DNA of 64,000 bases from Guyanagaster necrorhizus (GCF_019112545.1 NW_025064924.1:259577-323576), one strand, 5' to 3'; positions 24,520-37,779 are shown, counted from the first letter of the stretch. Numbers and translations: made by a program. The notes: generated by a model not told the origin, from the letters alone.

Positions 24520-26389
24520 ATGAAATGTCACTCTCAACCTCCTCTTTCATGATATCTCAGCATCTGCCAGAGTCTCCTTTCAGCCTCCACATGGACCCCT
24601 ACCTGAAGCTGGGTCTAGCAGCTTATATTTGAGGAATATTCAGAAGAAAGAAGAATACAGATACTCCTCTAGACTCTGATAACCTGATAGCAGAAACCAT
24701 AATCCTCATCTCATGGGATTTCAGAATCTGTAGATTCCATTCTCCATCTCTAACTATGAGGACTTCTTTGACAACTCACTATTTTCTGACCCTTCTACTG
24801 CTCTGAGAGAGCCTGAGATTGGAGACCACACTCAGGACTCTCTTGATGCCTCTTGGGTGGCTTCAAGATTCCAAAGTGTTTCAGCAAACTCAGATTATGA
24901 CTCACTCTATGTCATCTCCACCAGAAGCTCCATCTCATTGGTCCACACTGACTATGATAGTCATAGGGCCACCAACCTCTGGTCAAATGATGAAGAGCCA
25001 TATAAGCTATAGGCTCCAACTCTTACAGCTGGGCTTGACAAGAGTGAAAGGATTCACATTCAGCTCTACACAATGGTGACCTCTTGATATAACAGCCCAG
25101 AAAGATTTGATCACAATAGCACAGCCAGATGAAAGGCTGCTAAATGCTAAGTCTGACATGAAAAAGAAACCTACAACCAACAGTAGCAATGGGAGTAGCA
25201 CCTCCAAGAAGCTGCCACTTGAGGATCTGCTTTTCCCACTTGATATAGTCTTAGAATGCTGGACTCTCCATTCAGAGAGCCCAGTACTCCTGCATGAAGT
25301 GAAACTGACCCCTGAGCAGAGTCAGTCAAGGCAGTCACCACTAGTAAAGTCACCTGAGGCACTACATATCTCTCTCATCCCCAAACTGACAGTATCACTG
25401 ATACTGATACCATCCCCTCCCATGTCAAACCCATATTTGACATCTATGGGCTTTGAGTCCCTAAAAATGCTCATGTCTCTGACTACAGCCTCTGGCAATT
25501 CCTAGGTGAAAGAGTTGCAGCACTCTTTCTCAACCTCTGATACTATCAAAACTTCTATATCTATCACTGAGAACTAGAGGAATGCTGAGTGCATAGTAAC
25601 CATCATAGAGATATTGAGGTTGGCTCTGACTGATCTGTCAACCAGTCTCCTCCTTACTCTGCCAGCAATGAGGCCAAACTCAGTATCTAAGTTGACAACC
25701 AGTTTACTGGTCACTATCAAAGCCTCTGCCCAATCTATCTATGATCAGCCAGAGAGCTCCCTCATCAGAGACAATAAAGTTGAGAAGAGTGATAAGGATG
25801 AGAATGAGACAGATGATGAGGAAGACTCCTATAGACTGAAGGATTTCATGAAATACACAAAGAATGATACAGATAAAGAAGCACTGGAGGAGAAGATACA
25901 AAGGGCTAGAGAGAGGGAATATCAGAATTTATATGAAGAAGAGGTAATGTTCTTATGGTGAGATACTAAGTGGTTAGTGTTGAGCATGAGACAAAAATAT
26001 ATTAATGCAGAACCATTAGAACAGTGGGATATTTTATAATATTCTACCACTAAACATGCTATTTCTATTTATAACAGGAGGCACCCCAAGGATCAACTTA
26101 CTGACTTGCCAAAGTACAAGTCAAAGTTTGATATACAACTGATGCCATAGACTCTATTCACCACTCTGAAATAAGCTGTCTATATAGTACCATCTATCCA
26201 AATGAATACTAGCCAGTATTCATACTCCTCTCCTTCAGTTTGAACTGCAGCAACTCAGCTCTCATGATTCTGACTGCAGCCAATCCTCTGGCCTGCCAGT
26301 TTCTAAAACCTATAGATCAGCAAAGGGAGTTGCCTTCTCAGTGGCCAGCCTCTGCCAGATAAAGCTGAAGAAAGTGGCAAGGAGCTGGT
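24520..26389 (+). pseudogene. Copy IV gag, N-terminal part
   Basis: This starts like the other family B Gags (a short serine/leucine leader near 24530, then a lysine-rich block near 24640). It continues with a long serine/threonine/proline-rich stretch and an acidic segment at 25760-25900 (ETDDEEDS, then KYTKNDTDKEALEEKIQ). Stops throughout. The final bases before 26390 match copy VI up to about 47705, where copy V is inserted. Confidence 0.65.
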
Positions 26390-26859
26390 TATTATACTCA
26401 AGCCATACATGATCATAAACATATGATAAACTAGTGTGACTTTGTGCTTGAGCCTTCTACTAGAGTTCACTTATTGTACTTTATTGACTAGATGCTTTAA
26501 GGTCTTTAGAGATAGCTTGAGAATAGAATAAGGATGAATAAACTTTAGCTTGAAGCTAGAGATTTACCAGTGAGAGTAAGCCTACTTATATACTGTACAT
26601 CATGAGGTTAAATATAGGGCTACCTATTATATGTTTCTAAGTCCTTGTGCTCTTTGTCCTTAGACATTGCTACTATATACAAAAGGTTGATTGTGCATTG
26701 TCAAGGGCTGATTGCTGCATTGGAGAACAATGATGGATTAGCTTATTGTAATGACTAAGCCTCTTCCACAGTCCTAAGCACTTGGTTTAGGCACTCTGAC
26801 TAAGCATAAATAGAGGTTAATTTGTTGAAAGAGAAGTGAAAAGTGAAAAAATTATAATA
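26390..26859 (-). repeat. 3' LTR of copy V
   Basis: 470 bp; terminal TG changed to TA at both ends (TATTATAC... and ...ATAATA). Partner LTR at 35885-36353. Confidence 0.88.
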
Positions 26860-26869
26860 TTACCTCTCT

Positions 26870-29800
26870 CTTAAGACTATCATCTTGATGGCTTAATTGA
26901 GAGATAATTCATAGGTATGGATGGCTTCTATAGCATCCATTCATTTTTTATTGACCTATTAGTTAGATTCAGAACTATAGTCCTTTCAACTAATCAAGTA
27001 GTCTACTATCATTGTCATCTCTCCTCCTTTCGCTTTGACTTTATAGAGCTTGTGGTTTAGTATTTGATCAATTTTATAGTGTTCTTCATCATTGATCAGA
27101 TCTAGAGGGAAGGAGGGGGTTGTTCTTGATTTGGGAATGCTGATGCAATATAAAGTGTCAATAATACTTCATTAAAGACATTATGTATTTTCCAATATGC
27201 CAGCAGATGAAGTTGATAGGTGAACATGCTGACTTTGGCCAATATGGAGAATGGTCCAGTACACTTGTTGGAGAGTTTTTGTTTTGGCTATGGGAGATAG
27301 AGGTTGGTCATATTCAACCAGACTTTATCTCCAGTGTTATAGATATGGATGATGCCATAATGAGTATCATACTGCTTCTTTATTATGGATACTGCTTTCT
27401 CAAATGTAGCATGGGTTTTATTATGTATTTTTGCCATAGTAATAGCAAAGTTAGAAGAGGCTGGCATAGTGGTATGAGAGTGCATTATTTGGATTATGTT
27501 GAAATGACACCTGTAGTTTATGAAAAATAATATTTTGCCTGTTGCTGAGTAAATTCAGTTATTGTGTTAGAAAGCTATGAGGGCTAGCTATTCAATCCAG
27601 TCATCATGTTGATGATTGATAAAAAGATAGAGGTATTTTTTGACTTCTTGGTTGACTCTTTTCATCTGGCTGTCAGTTTGAGGATAATATGCAGTAGATG
27701 CATTTTGATGAATATTAAGGAGTTTATATAAGTCATCCAGAAACTTGGATACAAATTGTGATTCTTGATTAGAGATGACCATCTGAGGCATTTCATATTT
27801 AGTATAGATCTCATCCTATAAGATCTTTGCCCAGCCTTCAGATGTCAACTCTATCAAATATGCAATTAAAATGATTGCTTTTGAGAATCTATCAATGATA
27901 ATAATAATGGCATCATAGTCATTGCAGTCTGGGAGCCCAATGATCATATCTACTGAGATATGAGTCCAAGGTGATTGAGATACTTTGTTGGAGTAGAGTG
28001 GTACTGCTTATACTTGGATTACAGATTTTCTCTGCTAGCAGGTTTTATATTCTTTTATATATTATTCAATGTTCTGCTTTATTTTTGGCTACCAATACTT
28101 ATGCAAGACCAATTTCTTAGTTTTTGCAATTTCTGGATATCCTCTGGTGGTGTGATCATAGTATGTGGCAATGATCTTGCCTCATAATCCTTGATCTCAT
28201 GAGATATAGATTTGTTTATTATAGCAGATCAATCTCTCTTCTTTTATCATCCCTTGCTCATGATTCAGGGATGAGACCATGTGTTGGTCCTATTTGCTGG
28301 TGTCTCTGGTCATGCTTTTGATCTGTTCATAGATCTCTTCTTCTGTCAGTATTATCATAGCTCAAAAGTGTTTGAGTTTTAATAATGTGACTCTCTCATT
28401 GTCATGTTCTCCTTGATTATGATTGGCTTGCCTGCTAAGAAGGTCAGCCTTCTTGTTCACCATCTCCATCTTGTAGTGTAAGATGTAAAGATACTAGCTT
28501 AGTTTCATCATCTATCAAGCCTGTTATCAGTTTAATTTCTGAGGCTGTTGAAAATATCTGAGATTCTGGTGATCTGTCCAGATCTCAAAGGTCTTGGTAG
28601 CACCAATGAGATAATGCCACCACTTCTCTAAAGCAAGCACTATGATGAGCAATTCTTTGTTGTAGATTTCATAGTTCCACTCAGTTACTGTTAAGGCTTT
28701 GGAGAGGAAGGCCACCAGCCACCACTTTTTATCTTGTTTCTGAGACAGGATGGCTCCAGTTGCACCCTCACTCAAGTCTGCCTCTACTTGGAACTTGCCA
28801 TCCTAACTTGAAATGGCTAGTACTATATTCTCTGCTGGTCATCACTTTAAGTCATTGAAGGCTGATTGCTGTGATAGTTCTCATGCCCAGAGAGTATTGC
28901 TGGTCAGTTGTGTCATTGGTCACAGAACTTTACTATAGTCCCATATGAATCAGCAATAAAAGTTCATAAACTCTAAGAAGAATTGCAGTTCTTTTTTCTT
29001 CATTGGTTCTGACCATTCAACCACTCTGGCCACTTTGATGGAGTCCATGTGAATGCTTCCTTCACTAATGATGACCTCTAGATACTCTATCTCCAGTACT
29101 TTGAATTTGCACTTCTCAGCTTTGAGAAAGAGTTTGTGCTTCCTCATTAGAGCCAGGATCTGCTGTACCAGTTTTCTATGTTTCTCCTTGGTCTTTGACA
29201 TAATGAGGATGTTATTGAGATAGATGGTCATCTTCTTCATGGTGATGAGATCTTTGAAAATGTCATTCATCATCTATTGAAAGATGGTGGGTGAGTTTGT
29301 AAGTCTAAAGAACATGACTGTCAGGTCAAATAGTCTCTGACTGATTCTAAAGGTGGCTTTCCACTTGTTGTCTTTCTTAATATGGACATTATTATATCCC
29401 CAATAGATATCCAGCTTGATATAATATTTGGCCCTCCAGAGCTTGTCTATCAATTCCAAAATCAGAGAAAGAGGGTAATAATTTTTAATCATCATTTCAT
29501 TCAACTTCTGGTAATCTTAGACTGGTTGGAGTTTACCATCTTTCTTTTTAATGAAGAAAAACAGAGAGGCCATGGGCAATTTGGATGATCAAATTCTTCC
29601 ACTAGATAGATTCTCATCTAGGAACTTATCAAGTTTCTGTTGTTCATTAGTTCTGAGTGAGTATATTTTACAGTTTAGATTAGCATTGATATTGAGGATT
29701 AATTCAATAGCATGATCCCATGGTTTGGGTTCTGGAAGTTCATCAAAGCTTCCTTTTTCAAAGAGGTCCTTGTAGTTCCAGGCCTACTCAGACACTATTT

Positions 29801-30350
29801 CTTCAAACTTCTTTTCTTCTTTCTTGCAGCCACTTTTGCAGCTAATTTGTTAGTATAGTGTATAGCCTATATGTTCAGAGCCTGCTGCATATCAATAGTG
29901 AGAATAGTCTTGCCCTTCTTTATTTCTTTATCCCATCTGTCATCAGAATTCTTGTCTGATAATTCAAATGAGATTTTTCAACACTTGCACCATGTGAAGG
30001 TGATTCTTTCAGTCTTCCAGTTGATCAAGAGATTGTGGCAAATTAACCAGTCATGACCAAGGAATACTTTCTTTATTCTGAGGTCAGTGACCATCAGGTC
30101 AATCTGCTTTAAATAATCTCTGATAGTGAGTCATAATTTGATAAACTCTATTATAAAACTGGCTTGGTTCTTTGTTCTGTCAGTGTTATAGACTGAAATC
30201 AGTGCAACAGTGGCTCTGATTGAAAGTTGGTGCTTATTGACAAAAGCATAATTTATTGAGCTGCTGGTGCAGCTGCTATCAATTAATATGATTATCACAT
30301 GCATGAAACAGTTTATGAGTGTTTTGATCTGAGCTTTTGCTGTTAGGTCT
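26870..30350 (-). pseudogene. Copy V pol
   Basis: Minus strand, from 5' to 3' of the element: protease near 30300-30225; a linker; RT near 29600-28950 with LTNSPTIFQXMMNDIF and YLNN at about 29210; RNase H near 28775-28440 (WNYEIYNKELLIIVLALEKW and TDHQNLRYF); integrase near 28420-27180 including the region NQESQFVSKFLDDLYKLLNI with the second catalytic aspartate changed to N; chromodomain-like tail near 27110-26880. Stops in all domains. Confidence 0.83.
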
Positions 30351-33309
30351 CACCTCTGAGTTTTGGTTCATCAGATATATCTTTAGGGTTCTCATGATTC
30401 ATTGAGCCACTCTAGGGCATAACATTGCTCTGTCTTTCTTATCTCTTCAATCATTTTGTTGATGACCTCCTCAGCTTGAATTCTATGTACTTAATTTTTG
30501 AGTACCACCTTTGCTGCTTCTTCTGTGTTGGCTTTCTTGATGGCCTTTTAAGTCTATTTAGTATCAAATAACTTAAGCCATTTAGTGGGAGCCTCTCCTC
30601 CTGTTCAGTCCATAGGCAGTTGAGTTTCTTTCTTTTGTAATTCTTTGGTGTGTGAAATAGAGATTGATTTGGGTATACTCAAATGCATGCATAATTTAGG
30701 CATAGTTGTAGCTACAGAGATACTATCAGTCCATCCAGCAGCTGTTGGTTGCACATCATAAAGTTCTTTAGCTAATCCAGTGGAATCACTCACTGATCAG
30801 CCTCATCTTTCATCTCATTAATTTTTATTTCAGCATCAAGTTTCTCCACCTCCTTCTGTAATTCAGCAATTTGTGCCTTAATATCTTCACAGATTCATTT
30901 CTTCTTCAGGCAGTCTTTTGACATGTGGCCTTTCTGGCCGCAGTTGAAACACTTGTCTTTCTTCTTTAGTTGGTCAATATCTATGGGCTTCTCTGCCCCC
31001 ATATATGTTGTTCTGGTCTCTGTCTTTTGCATGCTGTAAGAGGCACTGGCTATTGATGATCCTGTTTCAGCAGTATTAGGTGTGCCACTATTCTTAAAAC
31101 CTGAAGCCAAGAGTTGGTTCAGCTTTCAATAGTCCTATAAGTTAGACTGTTCTGCCTTTTGCTGCTGTCACTCTTTGTACATTTCAACAATCTATTTCTT
31201 TCACTCATCATAGCTCTTCAGAATGAACTTCCTGATGGCCAAGATCATCATAATGTATGAGGGTGAAGATCCTCTCTTAAGGGCCTTGACCATTCATCTA
31301 TCATCAGCTGTATCATTCTGAATTCTGGCAAGCTTGGAAAGCCATTCCAGCTCATTGAAGTAGTCTATAGCTATATTGTCTCTCATCTTCCATTTCTTGA
31401 TCTTTTGTTCATGCATCTTCTGTACCACTAGATCAATGAATTTGTCATTCAGCATCTGTTTGAAGACTGGCTATGAAGGATACCAGTAATGCTGTCATAT
31501 GATTGAGCAGAAGTTTGAGGAGATCAAGATCCACTATGTTTTTGTCTTATCCTCTAGATATAAGGAGGCAAAGACAATGCAGTTCATGTCTGTACCTAGG
31601 TAGACTGTATATATCTTGAAATACTATTCACAGTCAACAAGAAAGCAATCAATATTGTTGAAAGCCTCTTTAAATAGTCAGAGCTTGTGAAGCAGGTCAG
31701 ATCAGCATTGCATGACAGCAGTGTTCTCAGACAATGGTCCTATAGAGTTGGGCCATTCATTGAAGGGTGGGTGTCACCATTCAGTGAGCAGTCTGGAGAG
31801 TGAATACAGGGACCTGTTGTCAGTGACAAAACTTCCTTAGAGTGCAGCTTTCTTTTGCATGATCATCCTATTTTGTACAGTAAACTCTAGTTGGACCACT
31901 TCTGGGTCGTCTCATACTAGTTTCTTTCTGCTCTCTGTGGCCTTGTCTGATGGCAGTTGTGCACTGAAAAGCTGACTTCTTTTTCCAGTCTATGGGTTTT
32001 GTGAGCTGACAGACTAGGGTGTTGGCTAGAGTCTTGACTGAGAGAGCTGGATTGCTGATGACTGGACTGACAATGTTGAGTATGAATACTGGCTTCCTTG
32101 GCTTTTTACTGAGGGTGTCATATACATAGACTGTTTTGAGGTGATAAGTGGTGACCACAGTATTGGTTGGATGCTAAACCTTGATTTGTATGCTGGTAGC
32201 TCATAGAGCTAGTCTTCTGAGTGTCTGGTATTATAAGTTTGAATATTTGATAGCAGAATATTGTAAAATATCCTGCTATCCTTTGGGTTCTACATTAATA
32301 TATAAAAGTCTCATCTGTGATGCCAACCATTTGGCATCATGCTATAGAAAAGTTATTTTCATTTTATACAAGTCCTAGTACTCTTTTGCCTGATTTTTCT
32401 GTATTTCCTCTTATAATGTTTCTTTGTCAATGTTCTTCTTTGTATATTTTATGAAGTCTTTAAGCCTATAGGAGGCCTTACTGCTCTCCATATTCTCATT
32501 GTCCTTGACCTTGCTGTCCTTATTGTTCTCTCCTTCAAGAAGAAAACTGATAGGCTAGCTGAAGATGCTCCCTCTGGAAGGTCTGATTCTTACTGGAGAG
32601 CTGGTATGGCTGGATGCTGGATCCAGCTTCAGAGCTGAGAGAGACAGAGATAGTGGATAGGCCTGCTTGGGGACTGGCTCTAATCTTGGTATCATATTGA
32701 GTGCTGCCATGTGCTTATGCTGCCACTAGGTCCTCATGATAGACTCAAAAGTTTCCATAGTACTTTGAGTTGAGAAACTGCTCAGCAACTTGGTCTCCAA
32801 GAAATTATCAGAGAGTATAGTTGAAGATGTGAGCATTGAGAGGTACTCATAGCTCATAGAGGCTGAGGATGGACTTGGTATCCAAGATGGTGTTAGTACT
32901 GGAGGTATGTTGGGAAGGAGGATATTGGAGAGTTTTGAGGCTGTTAGTGCATCAGAGGGGATAGAGAAGGCCATTGTTATCTCTCCTCTCAGCTTCACTG
33001 ACATGCCCTCTCTATGTTCAAGCATATAAAATTGCAAAAATTGAGAATATATGGATGACATTTCAGTCCAGTAAGTATGTAACTGAGAATAGGATAAGAG
33101 CACACAGAAACCTAGCCATCATAAGGCTAAACTGAAGTAACAAGAAGCAGAGCATGGGTATAGTAGCAGACTAATACCAGAGGGGTTAGACTGCATGTGA
33201 GGTCCTAGCACTTAGCCCTAAATGTGCCAATACTATTACAAGAAAGCATACTAAAAAAAATAAAAAGAATATGATCAAAATATGATCAGCAATTCTGATC
33301 ACATTGATT

Positions 33310-33771
33310 AATGATGCACTGATGGAACATGCTTTAGAACAGAGAACTGAGACCCAAAGAAAGATATCTGAATAACTGGGTGCTGAACAGAGAAATGATA
33401 TGATGGCAACAAAGGAATAGATAGAGGAATACTACCCTCAGAGATGAATAGCATGTGTACTGCTCAGAGACTTGCATGCATACTTACAGTGTCTTAGCAT
33501 GCTTGACACAGTGAGGGACTCTGCCTCATACTACAGTATGACATATACCATATTGAATAAGTTAATTAATGCATGTCAGGCCAGAAGCAGTGTAATTTAT
33601 GAGCTGGAGGGAATGTTGAAATACTGAAAAAGGAGAATATAACTATTGTGGCTGACTCCAGATATGGGAGATAACTCCAGGGATCCAGAACAGTTTACTA
33701 CTATCAGAGATGTGTCACTGAGACAAGAAAAAAGTGAGCAGACCTGGCTAGGCTGGCTAGCTGAGGTCAGC
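33310..33771 (+). pseudogene. Decayed ORF of unknown family inside the copy V insert
   Basis: One plus-strand frame runs about 153 codons with six stops (two each of TAA, TAG, TGA), and the sequence between stops looks protein-like: DALMEHALEQRTETQRKISE, then LLRDLHAYLQCLSMLDTVRD, TILNKLINACQARSS and DVSLRQEKSEQTWLGWLAEV. It is predicted mostly helical and charged. I do not recognise the family; no zinc finger, RT or integrase motif is visible. Possibilities: a captured host gene exon, or the structural gene of an unknown element. Confidence 0.4.
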
Positions 33772-34220
33772 TAGTGAGGAAATATTACACAGTCCTGGCC
33801 TGGAAGAGAATAAGCATAGCAACTGCAATATGCATGTGAATAATACCTGCAGGATCTGGCACAGAGTCCCATGCTTTGAAGATACCATAGTAGGATTGTA
33901 TTAGTAAGTACCATAGTAGAGTATTTAAATATAGTATTATATGAGTAGAATAGAAGTTTCTGACCCCTACAGTTGTAGTGTATTGGACACAGAAAGCCTT
34001 GCAATCTGGCTCTGAGTTTGTGTTTGTAACTTCAGGTGAGAGAATAAATGTATTATTGAACATCTTAGAGAGAGCTGTGAGAACTAAGCAAGGCATCAAA
34101 GCTTGCAAAGGACTTGAGCTCAGGTTGATAAGAGGTTTTAGATTGCACTCTAACCTGAGAATAAGAGAGCAGTATCTGAAAGGCATCATCTTGAGTTTTT
34201 GAGGTATTTGTGATGCACAG

Positions 34221-34375
34221 TGCTACAGGTGGCAGAGGTTCAAACCCTTAGCTTGATTAGTGTGTGCTTTTGTGTTATTTCCACAGATTAGCAGAGGTTC
34301 AAACCCTTTAGTCTGTTGAATGGTGTTTTATTGTGTTTTGTGTCTCTGAATTGCACAGGTTTGAATTCTGTGGGT
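34221..34375 (+). repeat. Three 60-bp tandem units with tRNA B-box-like cores
   Basis: Units centred on GCAGAGGTTCAAACCCTT at about 34232 and 34291, and a degraded third (GCACAGGTTTGAATTCTG) at about 34353; period 60-61 bp. The GGTTCAAACCC core fits the RNA polymerase III B-box consensus GGTTCRANNCC, with CA where tRNAs usually have CG. No A box or acceptor stem is recognised, so this is not a tRNA gene. A SINE-derived repeat is possible. Confidence 0.4.
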
Positions 34376-35884
34376 CTATAATTGGTTTGGAAACTTGTGA
34401 ATAGAGATATGTGCTTTTTGGCACTTGTGGATGTGTTTGTGATTGTTTTCTGCTTAGAGCATAAAGCTTTGAGTCATGTATTGGTTTTGTGAGAGTGTTT
34501 TGACATATTGTATTGAGCTGCAGTACTCTTTACCTTGAGGCTCAGCAACACCTGTTGCCACCTCTTGTTCTGATAAAATAAAAAGCTTTGAGACTTAGAG
34601 AGACCTCAGGCTGTTATAAGTGCACTATTACTGTTCATGTGCTGTGATCTCATTGAAGAGGACAATTATATTTGTTGGTTACTACTTTTATTGTATTATA
34701 ATCCTCTCATGAACTAAGAGTTTTATGTATGTGTTGATGTGAGTGTGGTCAGTTGATAATGCTCTGCTATATCTATTTTTATATTGCACATGCTCAGATT
34801 CTCTTCATTGCTTTAGATGATGAGACTGAGGAGTCCTGCCCAGAGATCTGTTTTAGTGGTACTGGGCTCTCAAAAGATGGAGATAAAGAGCTTAGAGTGG
34901 AGGCTATACCAGTCTGGGAAACCACTTTTCAGACAGGCTGTCTCTGCCTCTCACTGTCACTGTCACTATCATCTGTCCTTCTTATCTTCTTCATGCTCTT
35001 GCTGAGCCTCTGCTCTGGCATGCTCTGTAAGGTCTTCTTGAGCTTGCTCAGAGTCATTCTAGACTCACTCTTCTCATAGCTGCTCTTGTTGTCAAAGTGT
35101 TGCATCATAGTTAAATGGAACCTGAAGGTTCCAGTTTGAGAATAGTCTATAGATAATTCTATTCTAGACTGTCAGTCCTTGTCTTTCTCTGTCATCCTGC
35201 TTGCTTGGCATTTCCATCCTATGCTCACTGTGATCAGTATGGACTGAGAGGGCAGGGCTTTCACTCAGAGTGGCATAGAGGGAGTTGTATCCCAAGTTTC
35301 CTGCATTCAGTGAAAGATTTCAGAATCTTGAAGCTATTCTAATAGCATCAAGAGAGTCTTGGGCACAGTCAGCAACTCCAGAGGCTCATGACAATAGAAT
35401 GATGAGAAGACAGTGAGTCATTAGAGATAAGGAGTGAGATCTATAGGTTCTGAAATCTTGTGAGATGAGAGTCTCAGTTTCTGCTGTCTGGTTATCAAAG
35501 AGGGTATCTGTGTCTTTCTTCTTCTTGAATATCCCTCATATATGAGCTGCTAGACCTGATTTCTGATAGAGGATGCTCTGTGGATTGGTGGAACATTCTT
35601 CTGGATTCAGAGATGTTATAGAGCAGAAGATCAGAGATTATGTTGCAGAGAATTTAGCAGATGTTCTGAAATTCCTGATAGTATCTAACTGCTTAGGCAG
35701 TGATTGATTAGCATCCATGACACAGCTGTATGATCACCAACAATCTCAACAATATTCTCATGATAAATATGAGGAGTTTAAAAAACTCATAATTAATATT
35801 TGGAGATTTGGGGTTGATAGATGATATTCAGTTTTTTTCACACTATAGTGCATGAGGAAAGGGAAGATGAAGCTTCAAGCTAAT

Positions 35885-36353
35885 TGTTAGACTCAAGCTG
35901 CATATGATCATAAACACATAATAAACTAGTGTGACTTTGCATTTAAGCCTTTCACTAGAGTTCACTTATTATACTTTATTGACTAGATGCTTCAAGGCCT
36001 TTAGAGATAGCTTGAGAGTAAAATGAGAATGAATAAACTTTAGCTTGAAGCTAGAGATTTACCAGTGAGAGCAAGTCTACTTATATATGTACATCATAGA
36101 GTTAAATATAGGGCTACCTATTGTATGTTTCTAAGTCCTTGTGCCCTTTGTTCTTGAGTATTGCTACTGTACACAAATAGTTGATTGTGTATTGTCAAGG
36201 GCTAGTTGCTGCATCAGAGAACAATGATAGATTAGCTTGTTGTGATGACTAAGCCTCTCCCACAGTCCTAAATGCTTGGTTTAGATGCTCTGACTAAGTA
36301 TAAATAGGAGTTAATTCATTGAAAAGGAAATAAAAAGTGAAAAAATTATAACA
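35885..36353 (-). repeat. 5' LTR of copy V
   Basis: 469 bp, TGTTAGACTC...TTATAACA. The primer-binding site at 35871-35883 (minus strand TTAGCTTGAAGCT) is an exact complement of the predicted RNA start at 36052-36040 (AGCTTCAAGCTAA). Confidence 0.9.
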
Positions 36354-37064
36354 CTAGTGAAAGACAACCTCAAGGCTATCAAGTTAGGATTTACCATGTG
36401 AAATAGAGTCATCATACAAAAGGAAGTGGCCTCTATAAAAAGTCCTATTGCTGATAATGAGTTTCTCTATTTATTCTCTGTATAATCAGTGGCCTAATCT
36501 GATGGAGGCCTTATCAGAGAATGCTGCTGAAAAGGTTTTCATCCAGGAACTTATCAAGTTTCTGTTGTTTCTGATTGCTGAGAGGATATATCTTGCAATT
36601 AAAATTAGCATTAGCATTCAGAATAAGTTCAATTGCATGATTCCAGAGCTTTGATTCAGGAAGTTCATTGAAGTTCTCCTTGTCAAAGAGGTCTCAATAG
36701 TCTCATGCCCATTCAGATACTATTTTCTCAAATGTTTTCTCCTCTTTTTTCATGTTGGCTTTAGCAGTCAGATTGTTGGAAACCTGATCTACTCCATAAG
36801 CTGCACTCCTTCAAGAGTATCTCCAATGACATTGATTAGTTCTTAATTGATTGTGAATAATACTTCAGGGTATATATCACCTATCTAAGAACCAACATGA
36901 ATAAGATCACATTCACCTCTTTATATCTAGAAGATAAGATGAAAATGTAGTGGATACTCATCTCTCTGAATTTCTACTTGACAATGCAACAGCATCATTG
37001 ACTGTTATTATGGCTTGTATTCAAACAAATATTGAATGACAAATTTATTGATCTAGCAGTGCAA
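36354..37064 (+). pseudogene. Copy IV gag, middle part
   Basis: Continues copy IV Gag between nested copies V and VI. It matches copy VI at about 47705-48200, including the capsid-like stretch after 36780. It is interrupted by the inverted pol segment at 36531-36779 and ends at the TGCAA duplication of copy VI (37060-37064). Confidence 0.7.
36531..36779 (-). other. Inverted pol segment within copy IV gag
   Basis: This stretch matches the minus strand of family B pol between protease and RT (compare 29616-29860 in copy V and 49870-50110 in copy VI, reversed). The flanking sequence is plus-strand Gag. It replaces roughly 15 bp of Gag. It is neither flanked by LTR sequence nor by an obvious duplication. 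Confidence 0.75.
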
Positions 37065-37526
37065 TGTTACAATTTTCCTTTCTTTTCCTGGAATTAACCC
37101 CTATCTATGCTTAGTCAGAGCACTAGGATGAGTGCTTAAGACCATGGAATAAGGCTTGATCATCACAAAGCCAAGTCCATCATTGTCTTTTGTTGCAATG
37201 ACATTACCTGATGATGCACAATCAACTTTTTATATACAATAATGATGCTCAAGGACAATGAGCACTAGGACAGAGAAATACACAATAAGTATGTAGTATT
37301 ATTAGCAGGCCTTGTATAGTATTTAAGAAAGCTCACTCTTGCTGATAATCCCCAGCTTTGAGCTAAAGTTTATTCCATCTCATTCTACTCTTGAGCTAGT
37401 CACACAAAGCCTTGAAGCACAGGGAGTCAACACTGGTACAATAAGTGGACTCAAACAGAAGACTTAAACATGAAGCCATGATAGTTTATCACATACTAGT
37501 TGATCATGTGTGGCTTGAGCCTAACA
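37065..37526 (+). repeat. 5' LTR of copy VI
   Basis: 462 bp, TGTTACAATTTTCC...GCCTAACA. TATTTAAG near 37320 precedes the predicted RNA start AGCTTTGAGCTAA at 37354 by about 34 bp. The primer-binding site TTAGCTTGAAGCT is at 37528-37540, one base after the LTR. Confidence 0.92.
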
Positions 37527-37779
37527 ATTAGCTTGAAGCTTCACCTTCCCTTTCTCAAGTTCAATTGTGCTGAGAAACTGAATGCCACCAGTAACCACTG
37601 CTGACCTTAACTATGATTTTTTTGAATTGATAGCTTCCATCATCAGAATGCTACTAGGGCTTCTAGCCATCATCACTCTCTGCCACAGATGACAATCAGT
37701 TACTGCTTAGATAGTCAGGCACTATCAGATATTTCAGCAGATTTATACCATTCTTCAAAACATAACTCCAGACTTACCT

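Larger units (their letters stand above)
32950..34790. other. Insert of unknown origin inside copy V gag
   Basis: Alignment by eye of copy V with copies II and VI places an extra segment between about 32950 and 34790. The flanks on both sides match family B Gag. The insert has no recognisable LTR, RT or integrase. It contains a decayed plus-strand reading frame (33310-33771) and a three-unit tandem repeat (34221-34375). I could not find its exact ends or a target duplication. Confidence 0.6.
30790..35860 (-). pseudogene. Copy V gag (interrupted by insert)
   Basis: The zinc knuckle CFNCGQKGHMSKDC (within 31110-30895) and its downstream charged coil are the best preserved part. Capsid-like sequence lies at about 31960-31140, and N-terminal Gag at 33000-32000 and again at 35860-34800. 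These two N-terminal parts are separated by about 1.8 kb with no counterpart in copies II, IV or VI. Several stops. No frame is open beyond about 125 codons. Confidence 0.7.
26390..36353 (-). mobile_element. Ty3/gypsy chromovirus, family B, copy V (with internal insert)
   Basis: A minus-strand element of 9,964 bp between LTRs at 26390-26859 and 35885-36353. The target duplication is CTGGT (26385-26389) and CTAGT (36354-36358), differing by one G to A change. Domain order matches copy II. It is about 1.8 kb longer than the other copies because unrelated DNA (about 32950-34790) sits in its Gag region. The LTRs are closest to those of copy VI. Confidence 0.9.

Noticed and set aside
33785..34189. 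134-codon minus-strand ORF
   Set aside because: Composition is random-like (I/L/Y-rich from AT-rich DNA), with no domain.
34221..34375. tRNA genes
   Set aside because: Only B-box-like cores are present; no A box, anticodon arm or acceptor stem can be drawn.
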